Source of the DNA: Welwitschia mirabilis
Lineage: Eukaryota > Gnetophyta > Gnetopsida > Welwitschiales
Direction: 5' to 3'
DNA length: 22,605 nucleotides
Assembly: GCA_051453625.1 (NCBI GenBank)
Contig: JBOZIK010000001.1
Coordinates: 295,353,923 to 295,376,527 of the forward strand
The translations under genes were made by a program, and so were the position numbers. Below the pieces are notes generated by a model. The model searched no databases, was not told the DNA's origin, and saw nothing but the letters and a program-made list of their open reading frames with translations. Shown here piece by piece: positions 10,205 through 19,084 of the stretch. Positions within the stretch are counted from its first letter, which is position 1. The number at the start of each line of letters is the position of its first letter.

Positions 10205-11459
10205 AAAAAAAATGTTATTAAATTATATGCAATAATTAATGAGTTATGATCTCCCTAATTTATGTTACCAATTTCAAAAAAATAACTTTATCTAAATAAG
10301 AACTTAAAAATTCATATATAAATCTAATTAACTACAATTGATAAAATTTAATGAAAATATCTACTTTAAATTAGTTTATGTAATATAAAAAAATTAAATT
10401 TAAATAATAAAAATCTAAATTAACTATAAAAATCAATGCACAAGATTAAGTAATAGTAGACAACTAAATGAACCTTAGGGTTAACATGAAGGACTACTTA
10501 GTGTAAGTGGAATTGAGGATCATATAATTCATCCTAATAAGAGGATTCTAATGCATATATGATGCTTAATTAAACTTTAGTAATCAATCATTTATGCACA
10601 ATAAAATATGGGTACCTAAATATTATAGTGAACCCCCTTATCACTTTACCAAGATTATCCTTTGATAACTCCATCAACCAAGCATGTAAAAAGATCCTTT
10701 AAATCTCTTCCTCATTTTAGTTTGAGCGAAATGGGAGGGATAATATAAATTAAATAAATTTAATAATAATCTTATGCAATGGCATAAGGCAATACTTTTG
10801 TGATGCCATAAATTTTCTTTAAGAAAAATGATAAAAAAGAAATACAATAAGTAGAGGAACCTTCCTAGAAAAGTGATGATTAAAGGATCCTATTTGATCA
10901 ATATTGATAAATATTTGATGAAGTCCTAAGCTCTAAGCTTTAAGATTCAAGCTCTAAGCTCTAAGATTTAAGATCTAAGTTTCAAGCTTCACACTCAAAA
11001 GCAAGATGTTGAGGAGTGAAATGAAGATGGAAAGGTGAGAAAAGAGTTTGATAGCATGCACTTGGCTAAAGATGATTTTTTTTCTTCCCAAGAGAGGAAA
11101 TATATCTATTTATTGGTAAAGAATAGATCAAAAGTCTTTCATCCAATTGGTTAAATATAACACATACCATTTTATCTATGAGGTAATATAATTATTTAAG
11201 GTGGACAAGATTGATCACACTGAATTAGATAAGATGAGTTATATTGAATTGGATAAGATTGATCAATGAGAAGTTGGTTAAGCTTGAGTGATAAGCGACA
11301 TTAATCTATGAATGACAAAAAGACATCATATCTATTATTCATACACTTAAATAAGGTGAGTAATTATCTTGTTCCAATTAGCAAGGTTAATTACATACAT
11401 CATTTCCTCATGCTAGCTTCTTCTTAATCCTTCATAGGCTTATAACCATATTTAGTCAA
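10205..11459 (-). repeat. 1.25-kb direct repeat, copy 1 (LTR-like)
   Basis: It aligns in the same direction with 12258-13510 over its whole length. Shared landmarks include 'AAATATTTGATGAA' near 10910, 'ATTCATCCTAATAAGAG' near 10525 and 'CATCATTTCCTC' near 11398. Identity is roughly 75-80 % by eye, so the pair is old. Two long direct repeats about 2 kb apart suggest the LTRs of one element. The better TATA box in copy 2 points to the minus strand; the equivalent here is weakened (11105-11114). The right end runs into a 100-N gap, so the boundary is unknown. No coding sequence is present. Confidence 0.6.
10927..10989. repeat. Nine tandem 7-bp units
   Basis: The 63 bases divide exactly into TAAGCTC, TAAGCTT, TAAGATT, CAAGCTC, TAAGCTC, TAAGATT, TAAGATC, TAAGTTT and CAAGCTT. 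The consensus is (T/C)AAG(C/A)T(C/T). The matching place in direct-repeat copy 2 (about 12985-13040) has fewer and less regular units, so the array grew or shrank after the copies separated. It is not the plant telomere heptamer (CCCTAAA), although it has the same length. Confidence 0.8.
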
Positions 11460-11559
11460 NNNNNNNNNNNNNNNNNNNNNNNNNNNNNNNNNNNNNNNNN
11501 NNNNNNNNNNNNNNNNNNNNNNNNNNNNNNNNNNNNNNNNNNNNNNNNNNNNNNNNNNN
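11460..11559. other. Assembly gap of exactly 100 N (unknown size)
   Basis: A run of exactly 100 N is the usual placeholder for a scaffold gap of unknown length. It falls at the right edge of direct-repeat copy 1, so the true distance between the two repeats and the size of the sequence between them are uncertain. Confidence 0.95.
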
Positions 11560-12257
11560 GATCTTGTCTTATAGCACTAAATAGATCCTTCATCCTATAG
11601 TATTAGGTGGAAGCTTCCTCATGTAGCATTCAATGGAATCTTTATCCTATAGTATTTGGTAGAGTGGTTAAGATTCCTTGTGCTATAGCATTAAATGAAA
11701 TCTTTATCTTTTTGTATTAGTTAGAGGTTTTCATAATGAGTCCAATACTTAGACTTTGGATCATAATAGCTCTACCAATCAAATTCTATCACCATGTGTT
11801 TATAATATTACCATCATGTCATTGTTACATTCATTGTCACATTTCATTGTCACATGTCTCCTACACCATTGCCACATGCCATTAAAGATAATGGTTGTTT
11901 TCGATGTAATAACTGATTAAGAACACTACCCGAAGTTGATTACTTTTTGATGATAGTATTAGAACATACCTCTTGAGGTATTCTACTCTAAAGGAATGAT
12001 GATGTTAGTAAGCTAGACAGTGGAACTACATTTTCAGCTAGATTATCTTTATATTTTTCTATGTTATCCAAAAAAAGCCGTATTTTACTTAGAATTATCA
12101 TGGAAAAGTGTATAATTTCATTAATAATGTTTAAAATGATAGAAGACATAATTTATAATTACAAAAATATTTAATATCTTTACCTAAGTTAAATTAGTTG
12201 AATATACTTAGTTTAAATGTTAATTTTAGCATGTTATCATCTATCAAGAATCAAAAG
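11560..12257. other. Sequence between the two direct repeats, with three imperfect repeat units
   Basis: About 700 bases with no gene. From 11572 to about 11730 there are three imperfect units starting TAGCA(C/T)T at 11572, 11624 and 11686, each containing 'ATC(C/T)TT.ATC....TAGTATT'. The block 11800-11880 is enriched in 'CATTGTCACAT' and 'CACATG' words. If the flanking repeats are LTRs, this would be most of the internal region, too short for gag-pol unless the gap hides a lot. That would make it a non-autonomous element. Confidence 0.4.
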
Positions 12258-13510
12258 AAAAAAAAAAAACCTCATTCAAATCTAAGGAATATTTAAAGAG
12301 TTAGTATCTTCTTTAGTTATGTTACGAATCTAACTAAAAAAAAAAAACAGACTTTATTTAAACAAGAACATAAAAATTCATATACAAATCTAAATAACTA
12401 TAGTTGGTAATATTTAATACAAATATCTAATGTAGCTAGTCTATGTAATATTAGAAATAAATTTTAACTAAAAAAATATATATTAATTAAGAAAATATAT
12501 GTATAAGATTAAGTAAAGATAGATAAATTCAATAAGCCCCAGTATTAACATAAAGAACTACCTAGCATAAGTGGGATTAAGAATTATATAATCCATCCTA
12601 ATAAGAGAATTTTAATGCATATATGATACATAATGATACTTTTAAATCAATCAATAATGCATAATAAAACATAAGTGCCCAAATATTATTAGTAAACCCC
12701 ATGGTTACTTAGCTAAAATTATGCATTAGTAACCCCATCAATTAAGCATGTAAAGAGATCCCTTAAATATCTCCTTCATATTAGTTTAAGCCAATTTAGA
12801 GGGATAATATTAACTAAATAAACATTATAATCATATAATTTAATAGCCTAATATAATGTTTTTTTAATACCATAAATTTCCTTAAGAAAGGAGATAATAT
12901 AAGAGTACAAGAAGTAGAGGATCCTACTTGGAAAAGTAATGATTGGAGGTTCCTAATTGATAAAGATTAATAAATATTTGATGAATTCCTAACCTCAAAG
13001 ATCCTTATCTTCTAAGCTTCACGCTCCAAGCTTCACACTTAGAAACAAACATATGAGGATAGAAGAGAAGAAGATTAAAGGACCAGAAGATAATTTGGTA
13101 GCATTCACTTGCATAAAGATGAAAAAGTGGTTTTCAAAAGATGAAAGGATTCTATTTATAGGTAAATGATAAATCAAACGTCTTTGATCCAATTTCTTAA
13201 ATACCTCTGATATCATTTAACCCACAAAGTAATATGATCACATTCAAGTGAATGAGATTAATCACATTGAGTTGAATAAGATGGGTTACATTGAATTAGA
13301 TAAAATTGACTAATAACAAGTTAGTTAAGCATAAGAAATAAGTGACATTGATGTATAAATGATTAAAAAAAAATCATATTCATAACTTTTGCTTCTAATT
13401 AGAGTGAGTAACTCTCTTGCTTGTATCAGCAATGTTAATTACATGCATCATTTCCTCCTACTATTTTTTTTTCTTAATCGTTCATAAGCTCATATTTAAT
13501 TAATTCAAAA
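12258..13510 (-). repeat. 1.25-kb direct repeat, copy 2 (LTR-like)
   Basis: This is the partner of 10205-11459, in the same direction and continuous through the same landmarks: the G/A-rich 'AAGTAGAGGA.CCT' near 12915, 'TAAATATTTGATGAA' near 12970 and the 'TGAATTAGATAA' block near 13290. On the minus strand it has a good TATA box (13151-13160), so if it is an LTR, transcription runs leftwards and this copy would be the 5' LTR. The minus-strand open frame at 13019-13216 lies across this promoter area and resembles no protein. No clear TG...CA ends, target duplications or PBS were found. Confidence 0.6.
13151..13160 (-). promoter_or_regulatory. TATA box in direct-repeat copy 2
   Basis: The minus strand reads ACCTATAAATAGAATCC, a near-ideal plant TATA box. 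The homologous site in copy 1 (11105-11114) reads AATAAATAGA, one base changed at the 5' end. This fits the promoter of a minus-strand LTR and is the main reason for giving the repeats that direction. Confidence 0.45.
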
Positions 13511-14384
13511 CATGCACTGAACAATGTGTAATATGTATTTGAAGAATAAATATTATTCTATGCATTAATTTCAAAATTGCCATGTGTTACAATGAGACAA
13601 ACTTTTCTAATTCGAATGAATAAGAAAAATGAATATTTTATAAATCAAGTACTTTCACAAATATCAAGAAGGATAAAATTCATAATAAAGTCAAATCCAC
13701 TCATTCATATTTCTTAGTTTTTGGATAAGAGCGTATATAGTTATTCACATGCTCCTTAATTTTTTGATCTATCAAATCCATCAACATAAAACAGGAAAAA
13801 AATGTTGTAATAGAATGTGGTACACTTGAATTTTTATTCACTTCTTTTACCAACTACATTAACCATTTATTTTAACTAAGAAACTTTACATTTTTAACTT
13901 GGATGGACACATGAATAAATGAGTAATATACAGATTTGATATGCCATTATTATTTTCTACCTTTTTATAAAATCCTTAATTTAATAATTTTACCATGTAA
14001 ATTGGATTCATTTACATCAATGAAATTATTTGACTTTAATATTTGGATAGTTTGTTTATTTTAATCATAACAAAGCTATGAAAACTGCTTTAAAATCAAG
14101 ATTAATTATTTAAAATATCATAGAAGCATCTAGAATTCAAAATTAAGCATAATGCATTTTTTTTACACAAAGAAAAATACAAAACATCATTAATGATAAA
14201 AATAAATATTAGTTTTTATAGAGCCTCTTAAAAAAGGGTTTATATCAAAAATAAAATACTAAAAAGTATCATATAATTAAGAGATTAAGATGTTTAATAT
14301 TTAAGTAATTAAACGTTACAAAATGTGTGATATAATACATTAGCTCATGCTTGTTAAAAATAATGAGGATCTTTCAAACCTTGT
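13511..14384. other. Right part of the insert in gag: no recognisable gene
   Basis: About 870 bases of AT-rich sequence between direct-repeat copy 2 and the point where gag resumes. No open frame of note, promoter or repeat was recognised. Confidence 0.4.
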
Positions 14385-14815
14385 AAAGTTTAAATAAACT
14401 TTTATTAAGAAATTTCTCCCTACCACTCATATTAAAATGAGAAAACATATTAATAGCTTCAAGTTAACTTCTAATCTATCATATTTTGAATCCTTTGATC
14501 ATTGTAAAGACATTCTCATGAAAAATCCTAATCATGATGACATTTGGAGATTAAATAAAGAAACTATAAAAAACAATAGTGAACCGCTTGATCCTGCATC
14601 TGTTGAATCTTGGAAGAAATTAAAAGAAGTAGTTGAAGTAACTCAGGGGTGGCAAAATGTTGAAAATGACTATGTCAGAAGTATAATTATCTTGAATGAT
14701 CTTTTAAATAAAGATAAATCATATGAATAATTTGCTAAGAAAATGAAAGTTCTATCTATTCAATCAAAAAATCTTAAAATAGAATAAGAGAAATTTAAGC
14801 AAAATCCAACACACA
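14385..14815 (+). pseudogene. Copy B: C-terminal part of gag
   Basis: Gag resumes with F-I-K-K-F-L-P-T-T-H-I-K just before 14437, matching the family 'FLKKFFP..KTNALR'. It then runs open to 14730 (97 codons): M-R-K-H-I-N-S-F, S-Y-F-E-S-F-D-H-C-K-D-I-L, and near the end V-E-V-T-Q-G-W-Q-N, matching the family end 'LAE.TQ.W.N'. The part between W-R-L and the end differs strongly from the usual 'YFY.GL', perhaps because of compensating frameshifts. It is among the longest undisturbed open frames in the window. The ATG at 14437 is an internal methionine, not the real start: the first half of this gag is at 7790-8225. Confidence 0.7.
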
Positions 14816-15229
14816 CCTTGTTAAATTCATCTTTTTATGAGTTTCATTAAGAAGAAGATCATTTTGTTGAATTGTGTCAAAATTTTAGGCTAGCGTAAAA
14901 TGCTTTGCAACAACATCATTCTTGTAGGACAAATTTCTTTAATCAAAATTATCATGCTGATTTATCATTCAATAATTATTTCAATCCTTATTTAAAAGTT
15001 TTTCATCAAAATTAGAATACAACCCAAACCTTTATCTCTTCCTTTATCTCAAGAAAATAAATTACAAAAAACAATGAAGTTATTAGTGAATCAAATGGGA
15101 CAAGTACAGTAAACACTTAACTTTTATGTTCCAATAACAAAATAAGAAGGAAAGTCATCCAATTTTACTCTCCCACTTAAGTCCTAAACTAAAATCAACT
15201 AATATAGTGGAAGAATTCCTAAATTAATT
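14816..15229 (+). pseudogene. Copy B: gag tail and linker, heavily decayed
   Basis: Stops are frequent. A piece near 15075-15120 reads M-K-L-L-V-N-Q-M-G-Q-V-Q, matching the 'L..QMGQLA' segment that follows gag in Athila/Tat elements. Another near 15150-15180 reads E-G-K-S-S-N-F-T-L-P. An asparagine/histidine-rich stretch lies between (14900-15000). No zinc knuckle (CCHC) was found. Confidence 0.45.
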
Positions 15230-15571
15230 ATGATTAGATTAAGAAGTGAAGAAATCATTTTTGAGCCTTATTATAAAGATAAGAAAGAGAAAAATTTTGA
15301 AAAATTAATTGACAAAAATCTTGAATTTAAATCTAAGAAGCAGTTTCATAGAAAAAATTTAGAATATTCTGTTTCTTCCCCTAATCATTTTCAATATGAT
15401 AAAGTTAATAATGATTATGAAGATATTCATAAAATCTTTAAGGATGTTAATATTAATCTTTATCTTTTTAAAATAATTAAGAAAATTACTTCTTATACCA
15501 AATTTCTCAAAGATTTATGCACCAAGGGGGTGGGGGGCAGGGGGGATTTCATAATCCAAATAAATAGTTAA
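15230..15571 (+). pseudogene. Copy B: conserved linker between gag and protease
   Basis: This is an open frame of 113 codons. It begins I-R-L-R-S-E-E, matching the T-L-R-S-G-K motif that marks this place in Athila/Tat polyproteins. A lysine/glutamate-rich stretch follows, then Y-E-D-I-H-K-I-F-K-D-V-N-I-N-L-Y and I-T-S-Y-T-K-F-L-K-D-L-C-T-K. These match the family pattern 'F...F..V.INIPL...I...P.Y.KFLKDL.TKKRK'. The function of the segment is not well known; it lies upstream of protease in the polyprotein. The frame is lost just after T-K, at the G-run 15526-15545. Its ATG is an internal methionine. Confidence 0.7.
15526..15545. repeat. G-run cluster (G5-T-G6-CA-G6)
   Basis: Seventeen G in 20 bases, in a region that is otherwise mostly A and T. 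It sits where the family normally encodes a lysine/arginine-rich K-K-R-K-L segment, and here encodes glycine and valine. It marks the point where the linker frame stops matching the family. Expansion by slippage, or a sequencing or assembly error, are both possible. Confidence 0.7.
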
Positions 15572-15622
15572 TCTTACTACTTTAACAACATGCTTTTTCT
15601 AATCCAAAATTCTAGTGAAATA

Positions 15623-15893
15623 GGTTGATTGTAGATCCCCTACTATTGCTCTGACTATTGGAGATCATATCATTGATAAATATTTAGTAAATTCGGAAGC
15701 TAGGGTTAATCTTATGCCTAAACCTATTTTTCAAGCCTTAGTATATAACCATTATTCCACTAATGTAATTATTTCTATGGCTAATGATTCTTTAGTCAAA
15801 TCCTTAAGAATCTTGAAAAACATATTGGTTTAAATATATAAAGCTATTTATCCTATCTACTTTGTGATTTACAAAGAACCTATGAATTTGGTA
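15623..15893 (+). pseudogene. Copy B: aspartic protease remnant, first part
   Basis: The element's aspartic protease cuts the polyprotein. One frame reads S-P-T-I-A-L-T-I-G, then L-V-N-S-E-A-R-V-N-L-M-P and V-I-I-S-M-A-N-D-S-L-V-K. The family has 'GSFTI.C.IG', 'L.DLGAS(I/V)NLMP' and 'LQLADRS'. The catalytic D-L-G-A is changed to N-S-E-A, with the aspartate lost, so it cannot act. It is in a different frame from the linker before it. Similarity stops at about 15893, in the middle of 'Y.EADK.VPIILGRPFL'. The last 135 bases appear again at 16885-17023, after a 1-kb interruption. Confidence 0.75.
15755..15893 (+). repeat. Duplicated protease segment, left copy
   Basis: This segment matches 16885-17023 in the same direction, about 1135 bases away, at roughly 85 % identity by eye. 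Both hold 'ATTATTTCTATGG.TAATGA.TCTTTAGT' and 'CTTTGTGATTT..AAAG.AC.TATGAATT'. It is far longer than the 5-base target duplication of an LTR element. Confidence 0.75.
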
Positions 15894-16884
15894 GTAGAAG
15901 CCTAATGAGCCTAGTTAGTTTTAGCTGATTTGAATTAAATACATATTTGATGTTGAAAGATGCCTTTGAGAAGCATAGGCATCTTTGACCACGTAGATGT
16001 CTTTCTTGAATTCAGTTGGTTGACAGAAGACATCTTTGATGTGTTAGACATCTATTATAAAAGCTTTGTTCTCTATAATTAAATTTCTATGCTGTACAAA
16101 TGTATTTGAAATTGGAAGACATCTATTTCATGGATTATAGATGTCTATGTTTTAAAAGACATCTATCATGTAAGTACTTTAAAATAGGTTCTGAAAAACA
16201 TAGAAACAAAGCTTTAATTACAAAATTTGAAGATTAAATCAGTAACCATTATGTCTAGTTCAAATAATAAACTTCAAAAATGAATTTAGAGCCTCAAAAA
16301 TCATTATTATTTTAAGATCTTTCTTCGCATAAGTAAAACTTCTACTCCTTTTATGAAGTAACATAATAACACCTTGAACTGATAAAATCTCTATATAAAG
16401 TTTTAAAAATCTATAAATTTTATTAAAATATGCTTCTATTTCAACTCAATTACATGATCTTACTCAATTTTATTTGTTTAATCTTTTAATCTTAAAGTAT
16501 CTAAATAAAACATGATCTAAAATGGAGAATGAAGCTTATTCAAGCATAAAGAAATAGGAATAATGAAGAATTTAAACTTATCTCAATCTTTTATCCATAA
16601 AATAAAGCATAAAGAAAAGCTAAATCATCAAGCAATGTCAGGAACTAATATCCAGCAGAAATTTTCTAGCATTTCATTCTTCTCTTTAAGAGCCTCAATC
16701 TACTGTATTTTCATTACATCAAGTAAGACTTTTATAGAGGGGTTTGGAGTTATCCATCTTTTCTAATCCATGTAGGACATAATTCCTCATGAAACACGCT
16801 AGTATTTTTCATAACATAAAGTTTTACAAGCTTACAACTTTTTAGATAATAAATCTAACACATAACCATGACACAAAATATATG
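15894..16884. other. About 1 kb of foreign sequence inside the protease
   Basis: This interrupts the protease between the two copies of the duplicated segment. The left part holds a cluster of AGACATCT/AGATGTCT words (15959-16164, listed separately). The rest is AT-rich. The plus-strand open frame at 16563-16766 (67 codons) and some minus-strand fragments near 16640-16760 have mixed composition, but I recognise no protein. No clear ends or terminal repeats were found. Confidence 0.45.
15959..16164. repeat. Degenerate repeat cluster of AGACATCT / AGATGTCT words
   Basis: Eight GATGTC/GACATC-like words start at 15959, 15978, 15995, 16028, 16046, 16117, 16139 and 16157. Most spacings are 17-22 with one of 33, like the 21/35 spacing of the minisatellite at 22250-22605. 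CAAATGTATT (16097-16106) also occurs in that minisatellite, next to its main motif. Every GACGTC core here has lost its CpG. It is plausibly an old relative of the array, but the similarity is only word-level. Confidence 0.45.
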
Positions 16885-17110
16885 ATGTATTCACATTCAA
16901 TCATATTATTTCTATGGATAATGAATCTTTAGTTAAACCCTTAAGAATATTGAAATACATATTAATTCAAATAAATAAAGCCATTTATCTTATTCACTTT
17001 GTGATTTTTAAAGTACTTATGAATTCAAATCGTTATCTCATCATTCTTGGTTAACCTGGGCTTGCAACTACTAATGCTGAAATTAACTATAAATCTAGTG
17101 CATTAAAAAT
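16885..17110 (+). pseudogene. Copy B: aspartic protease remnant, second part (duplicated start)
   Basis: It repeats I-I-S-M-D-N-E-S-L-V-K-P-L-R-I-L, then continues past the point where the first copy broke off: R-Y-L-I-I-L-G, a stop, then P-G-L-A-T-T-N-A-E-I-N-Y. This matches the family 'VPIILGRPFLAT..A.I'. The stop TAA stands where the family has Arg. Bases 16885-17023 are the duplicate of 15755-15893. Confidence 0.7.
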
Positions 17111-17596
17111 TATTTTTAAAAACTTTCTGTTACCTTAAATATGTTTTCAAATTAGAATAAAAAATCTATTAAATTAAATAAACATTTATCCTTACCTAAA
17201 ATGCAACTGATAAGTGATGAATTATTTTTAATTTTAAAGGGCATGCTTTTTTTGGATACATAACATAAATTACTTGCTAAATATTATTTAGATTCAAATG
17301 AAATTGGTACTTACAATAAATGTGTTCATTTTAAATATTTTAAGTATACTTTTTATAATATTTAAATTACTAATAATGTTGTTATTGATAATTTAAAACC
17401 AGTACCTAACCATTTAAAGTATACGTTCCTAAGTAATAATCAATTTAAAACTATTATTATTAGTTCACATGTTATTTATTTTTAAAAAAAGGAATTAACA
17501 ACTTGTTAATAAAAAATCCTAAAGTTTGTGCTCAATATTCTTATGATTTCATTCAAGTTCATCCTTTTATTTATTCGTAGCACATCTACTTAAAAG
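17111..17596 (+). pseudogene. Copy B: decayed spacer between protease and RT
   Basis: Mostly stops in all frames. A piece at about 17390-17465 reads L-K-P-V-P-N-H-L-K-Y-T-F-L-S, matching the 'LKPLP.HLKYAFLG' motif found just before RT in this branch, then I-I-I-S-S. It shows that the order protease, spacer, RT is kept. Confidence 0.55.
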
Positions 17597-18382
17597 TTGG
17601 TACCAAATAATTCAAATATTAGGGATATTATTAAAGAACAAATCATGAAACTTTGGAAAGATGACATCATTTACCCCATTGTAGATAGTAAATGTGTGAG
17701 CCCTTCACAAGTTCTCCTCAAGAAGAATGATAAATGGCAAATTTGTATAGATCTTCATGCTCTTAATTTTTATACTAAAAAAGACCACTTTCCTATTCCT
17801 TTTATTGATGAAATCCTTAATAAACTTTATGTGCATCATTACTATTATTCTTTAAATGGATATAGTGGTTATAATCAAATTCCTGTAGCCCAATATGGGG
17901 AGGAAAAAAATACTTGTACTTGTTCATTTGGAACTTCACCTACCATTACATGTCTTTTGGTTTATGTAATGATCCTACAGCTTTTCAAAGATGTATGATG
18001 GTCTTTTTACTAAATTCCTAGATGAATTTTTGGAAATATTTATGGATGATATTCCTTTTTATGATGATTCTTTCAATCAAATGATGTAGTATTAAAAGTT
18101 GACCTTGAATTGTTGTATTAATTATAATCTTAAACTTAGTTGAAAGAAAAGTTATTTCATGGATATTAGAGAAATTATTTTAGGTCATATCAATTCTAAT
18201 GAAGGAATTGAAGTACAATCTACAAAGATCAATATCATTTGTCCTCTTCCTACCCCTGCTTCAGTAAAAGATATAATATCTTTCTTAGAACATGTTGGTT
18301 TTATTATCGTTGTATTCCATTATTTAGTTCTCTTAGTAAACCCTTGATTGAATTGTTTCTTAAAGATGCATCTTTCTCTAAA
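17597..18382 (+). pseudogene. Copy B: reverse transcriptase remnant (up to the gap)
   Basis: This is the best-preserved RT in the window. The open part (17597-17998) reads D-I-I-Y-P-I, V-S-P-S-Q-V, K-W-Q-I-C-I-D, K-K-D-H-F-P-I-P-F-I-D-E-I-L and Y-S-G-Y-N-Q-I-P. The catalytic box is kept as F-M-D-D (18039-18050). After it come G-H-I-N-S-N-E-G-I-E-V (about 18185), P-L-P-T-P-A-S-V-K-D and the connection K-P-L-I-E-L-F. Frameshifts occur near 17935, 18000 and 18290. The 'VSP..V..KK' to 'W..CID' interval is short: it lacks the 20-25-residue linker seen in many Athila/Tat RTs, so this may be a lineage feature. It is inactive despite the intact box. Confidence 0.85.
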
Positions 18383-18482
18383 NNNNNNNNNNNNNNNNNN
18401 NNNNNNNNNNNNNNNNNNNNNNNNNNNNNNNNNNNNNNNNNNNNNNNNNNNNNNNNNNNNNNNNNNNNNNNNNNNNNNNNNN
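18383..18482. other. Assembly gap of exactly 100 N, probably false
   Basis: The 60 bases before the gap (18322-18382) recur immediately after it (18487-18541) almost without change: both hold TCTCTTAGTAAACCC and AAAGATGCATCTTTCTCTAA. This suggests two overlapping contigs that were not merged, rather than missing DNA. Confidence 0.9.
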
Positions 18483-18626
18483 TATTTATTTCTCTTAGTA
18501 AACCCTTGATTGAATTGTTTATTAAAGATGCATCTTTCTCTAAAATCTAATTTTGAAAATACATTTCAAAAACTTAAAGAAACTTTATTATCTTCACCTA
18601 TTCTTCAAGTGTTTAATTGATATTTT
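18483..18626 (+). pseudogene. Copy B: RT-RNase H connection after the gap
   Basis: This begins by repeating the sequence before the gap, then continues K-T-F-Q-K-L-K-E-T-L-L-S-S-P-I-L-Q, matching 'AF..LK..L..API(L/I)Q' between RT and RNase H. It leads straight into the RNase H remnant and aligns with copy A near 1935-2060. Confidence 0.65.
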
Positions 18627-19020
18627 TCCTTTGAGGTGATGAACTATGCAAGTGATTTTACAATAATTGCAATCCTAGGTTAAGCTATTTAACGTAAAAC
18701 TTATGTTATTTTCTATGCTAGTAAACTTGCATGATGCACAAATTAACTGTTGTACTACTGAAAAAGAAGATGTTAGCAGTCATCTTTGTTCTTGATAAAT
18801 TTCATCACCATTTTAATTACTTATTCTATGATTATATTTTCTAATCATGCTACTGTAAAATACATTCTTAATAAGCTTTTAACTAAACCTTGCCTTACGA
18901 ATTAGGATTTACTTATGTAAGAATTTGATATCACCATTAAGATAGAGTAGGAAAGGAAAATCCTATTGCTGATCATTTATCTTCTATTTTCTTGCCTATT
19001 AATTCAACTAAGATTAATAA
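18627..19020 (+). pseudogene. Copy B: RNase H domain remnant
   Basis: A-S-D-F at about 18650 and L-H-D-A-Q near 18730, then T-T-E-K near 18755, follow the family order seen in copy A. The first catalytic Asp (the D of 'CDASD') is not readable here. The end is marked by I-T-I-K and by A-D-H-L near 18970-18985. Stops and frameshifts run throughout. It aligns base by base with copy A 2040-2470. Confidence 0.7.
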
Positions 19021-19084
19021 AAGTTTTCCTAATGAAAATTTATTTTTTATTAGTATTCTATGTTGATATGATGACATTGCAAAT

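Noticed and set aside
10927-10989. Interstitial telomere repeat
   Set aside because: The period is seven, but the sequence (T/C)AAG(C/A)T(C/T) does not match CCCTAAA or TTTAGGG.
15526-15545. Classic G-quadruplex
   Set aside because: Only three runs of three or more G are present; the usual motif needs four.
16563-16766. Possible gene in the 1-kb protease insert
   Set aside because: The 67-codon frame has no recognisable motif and neither strand gives a longer sensible reading.
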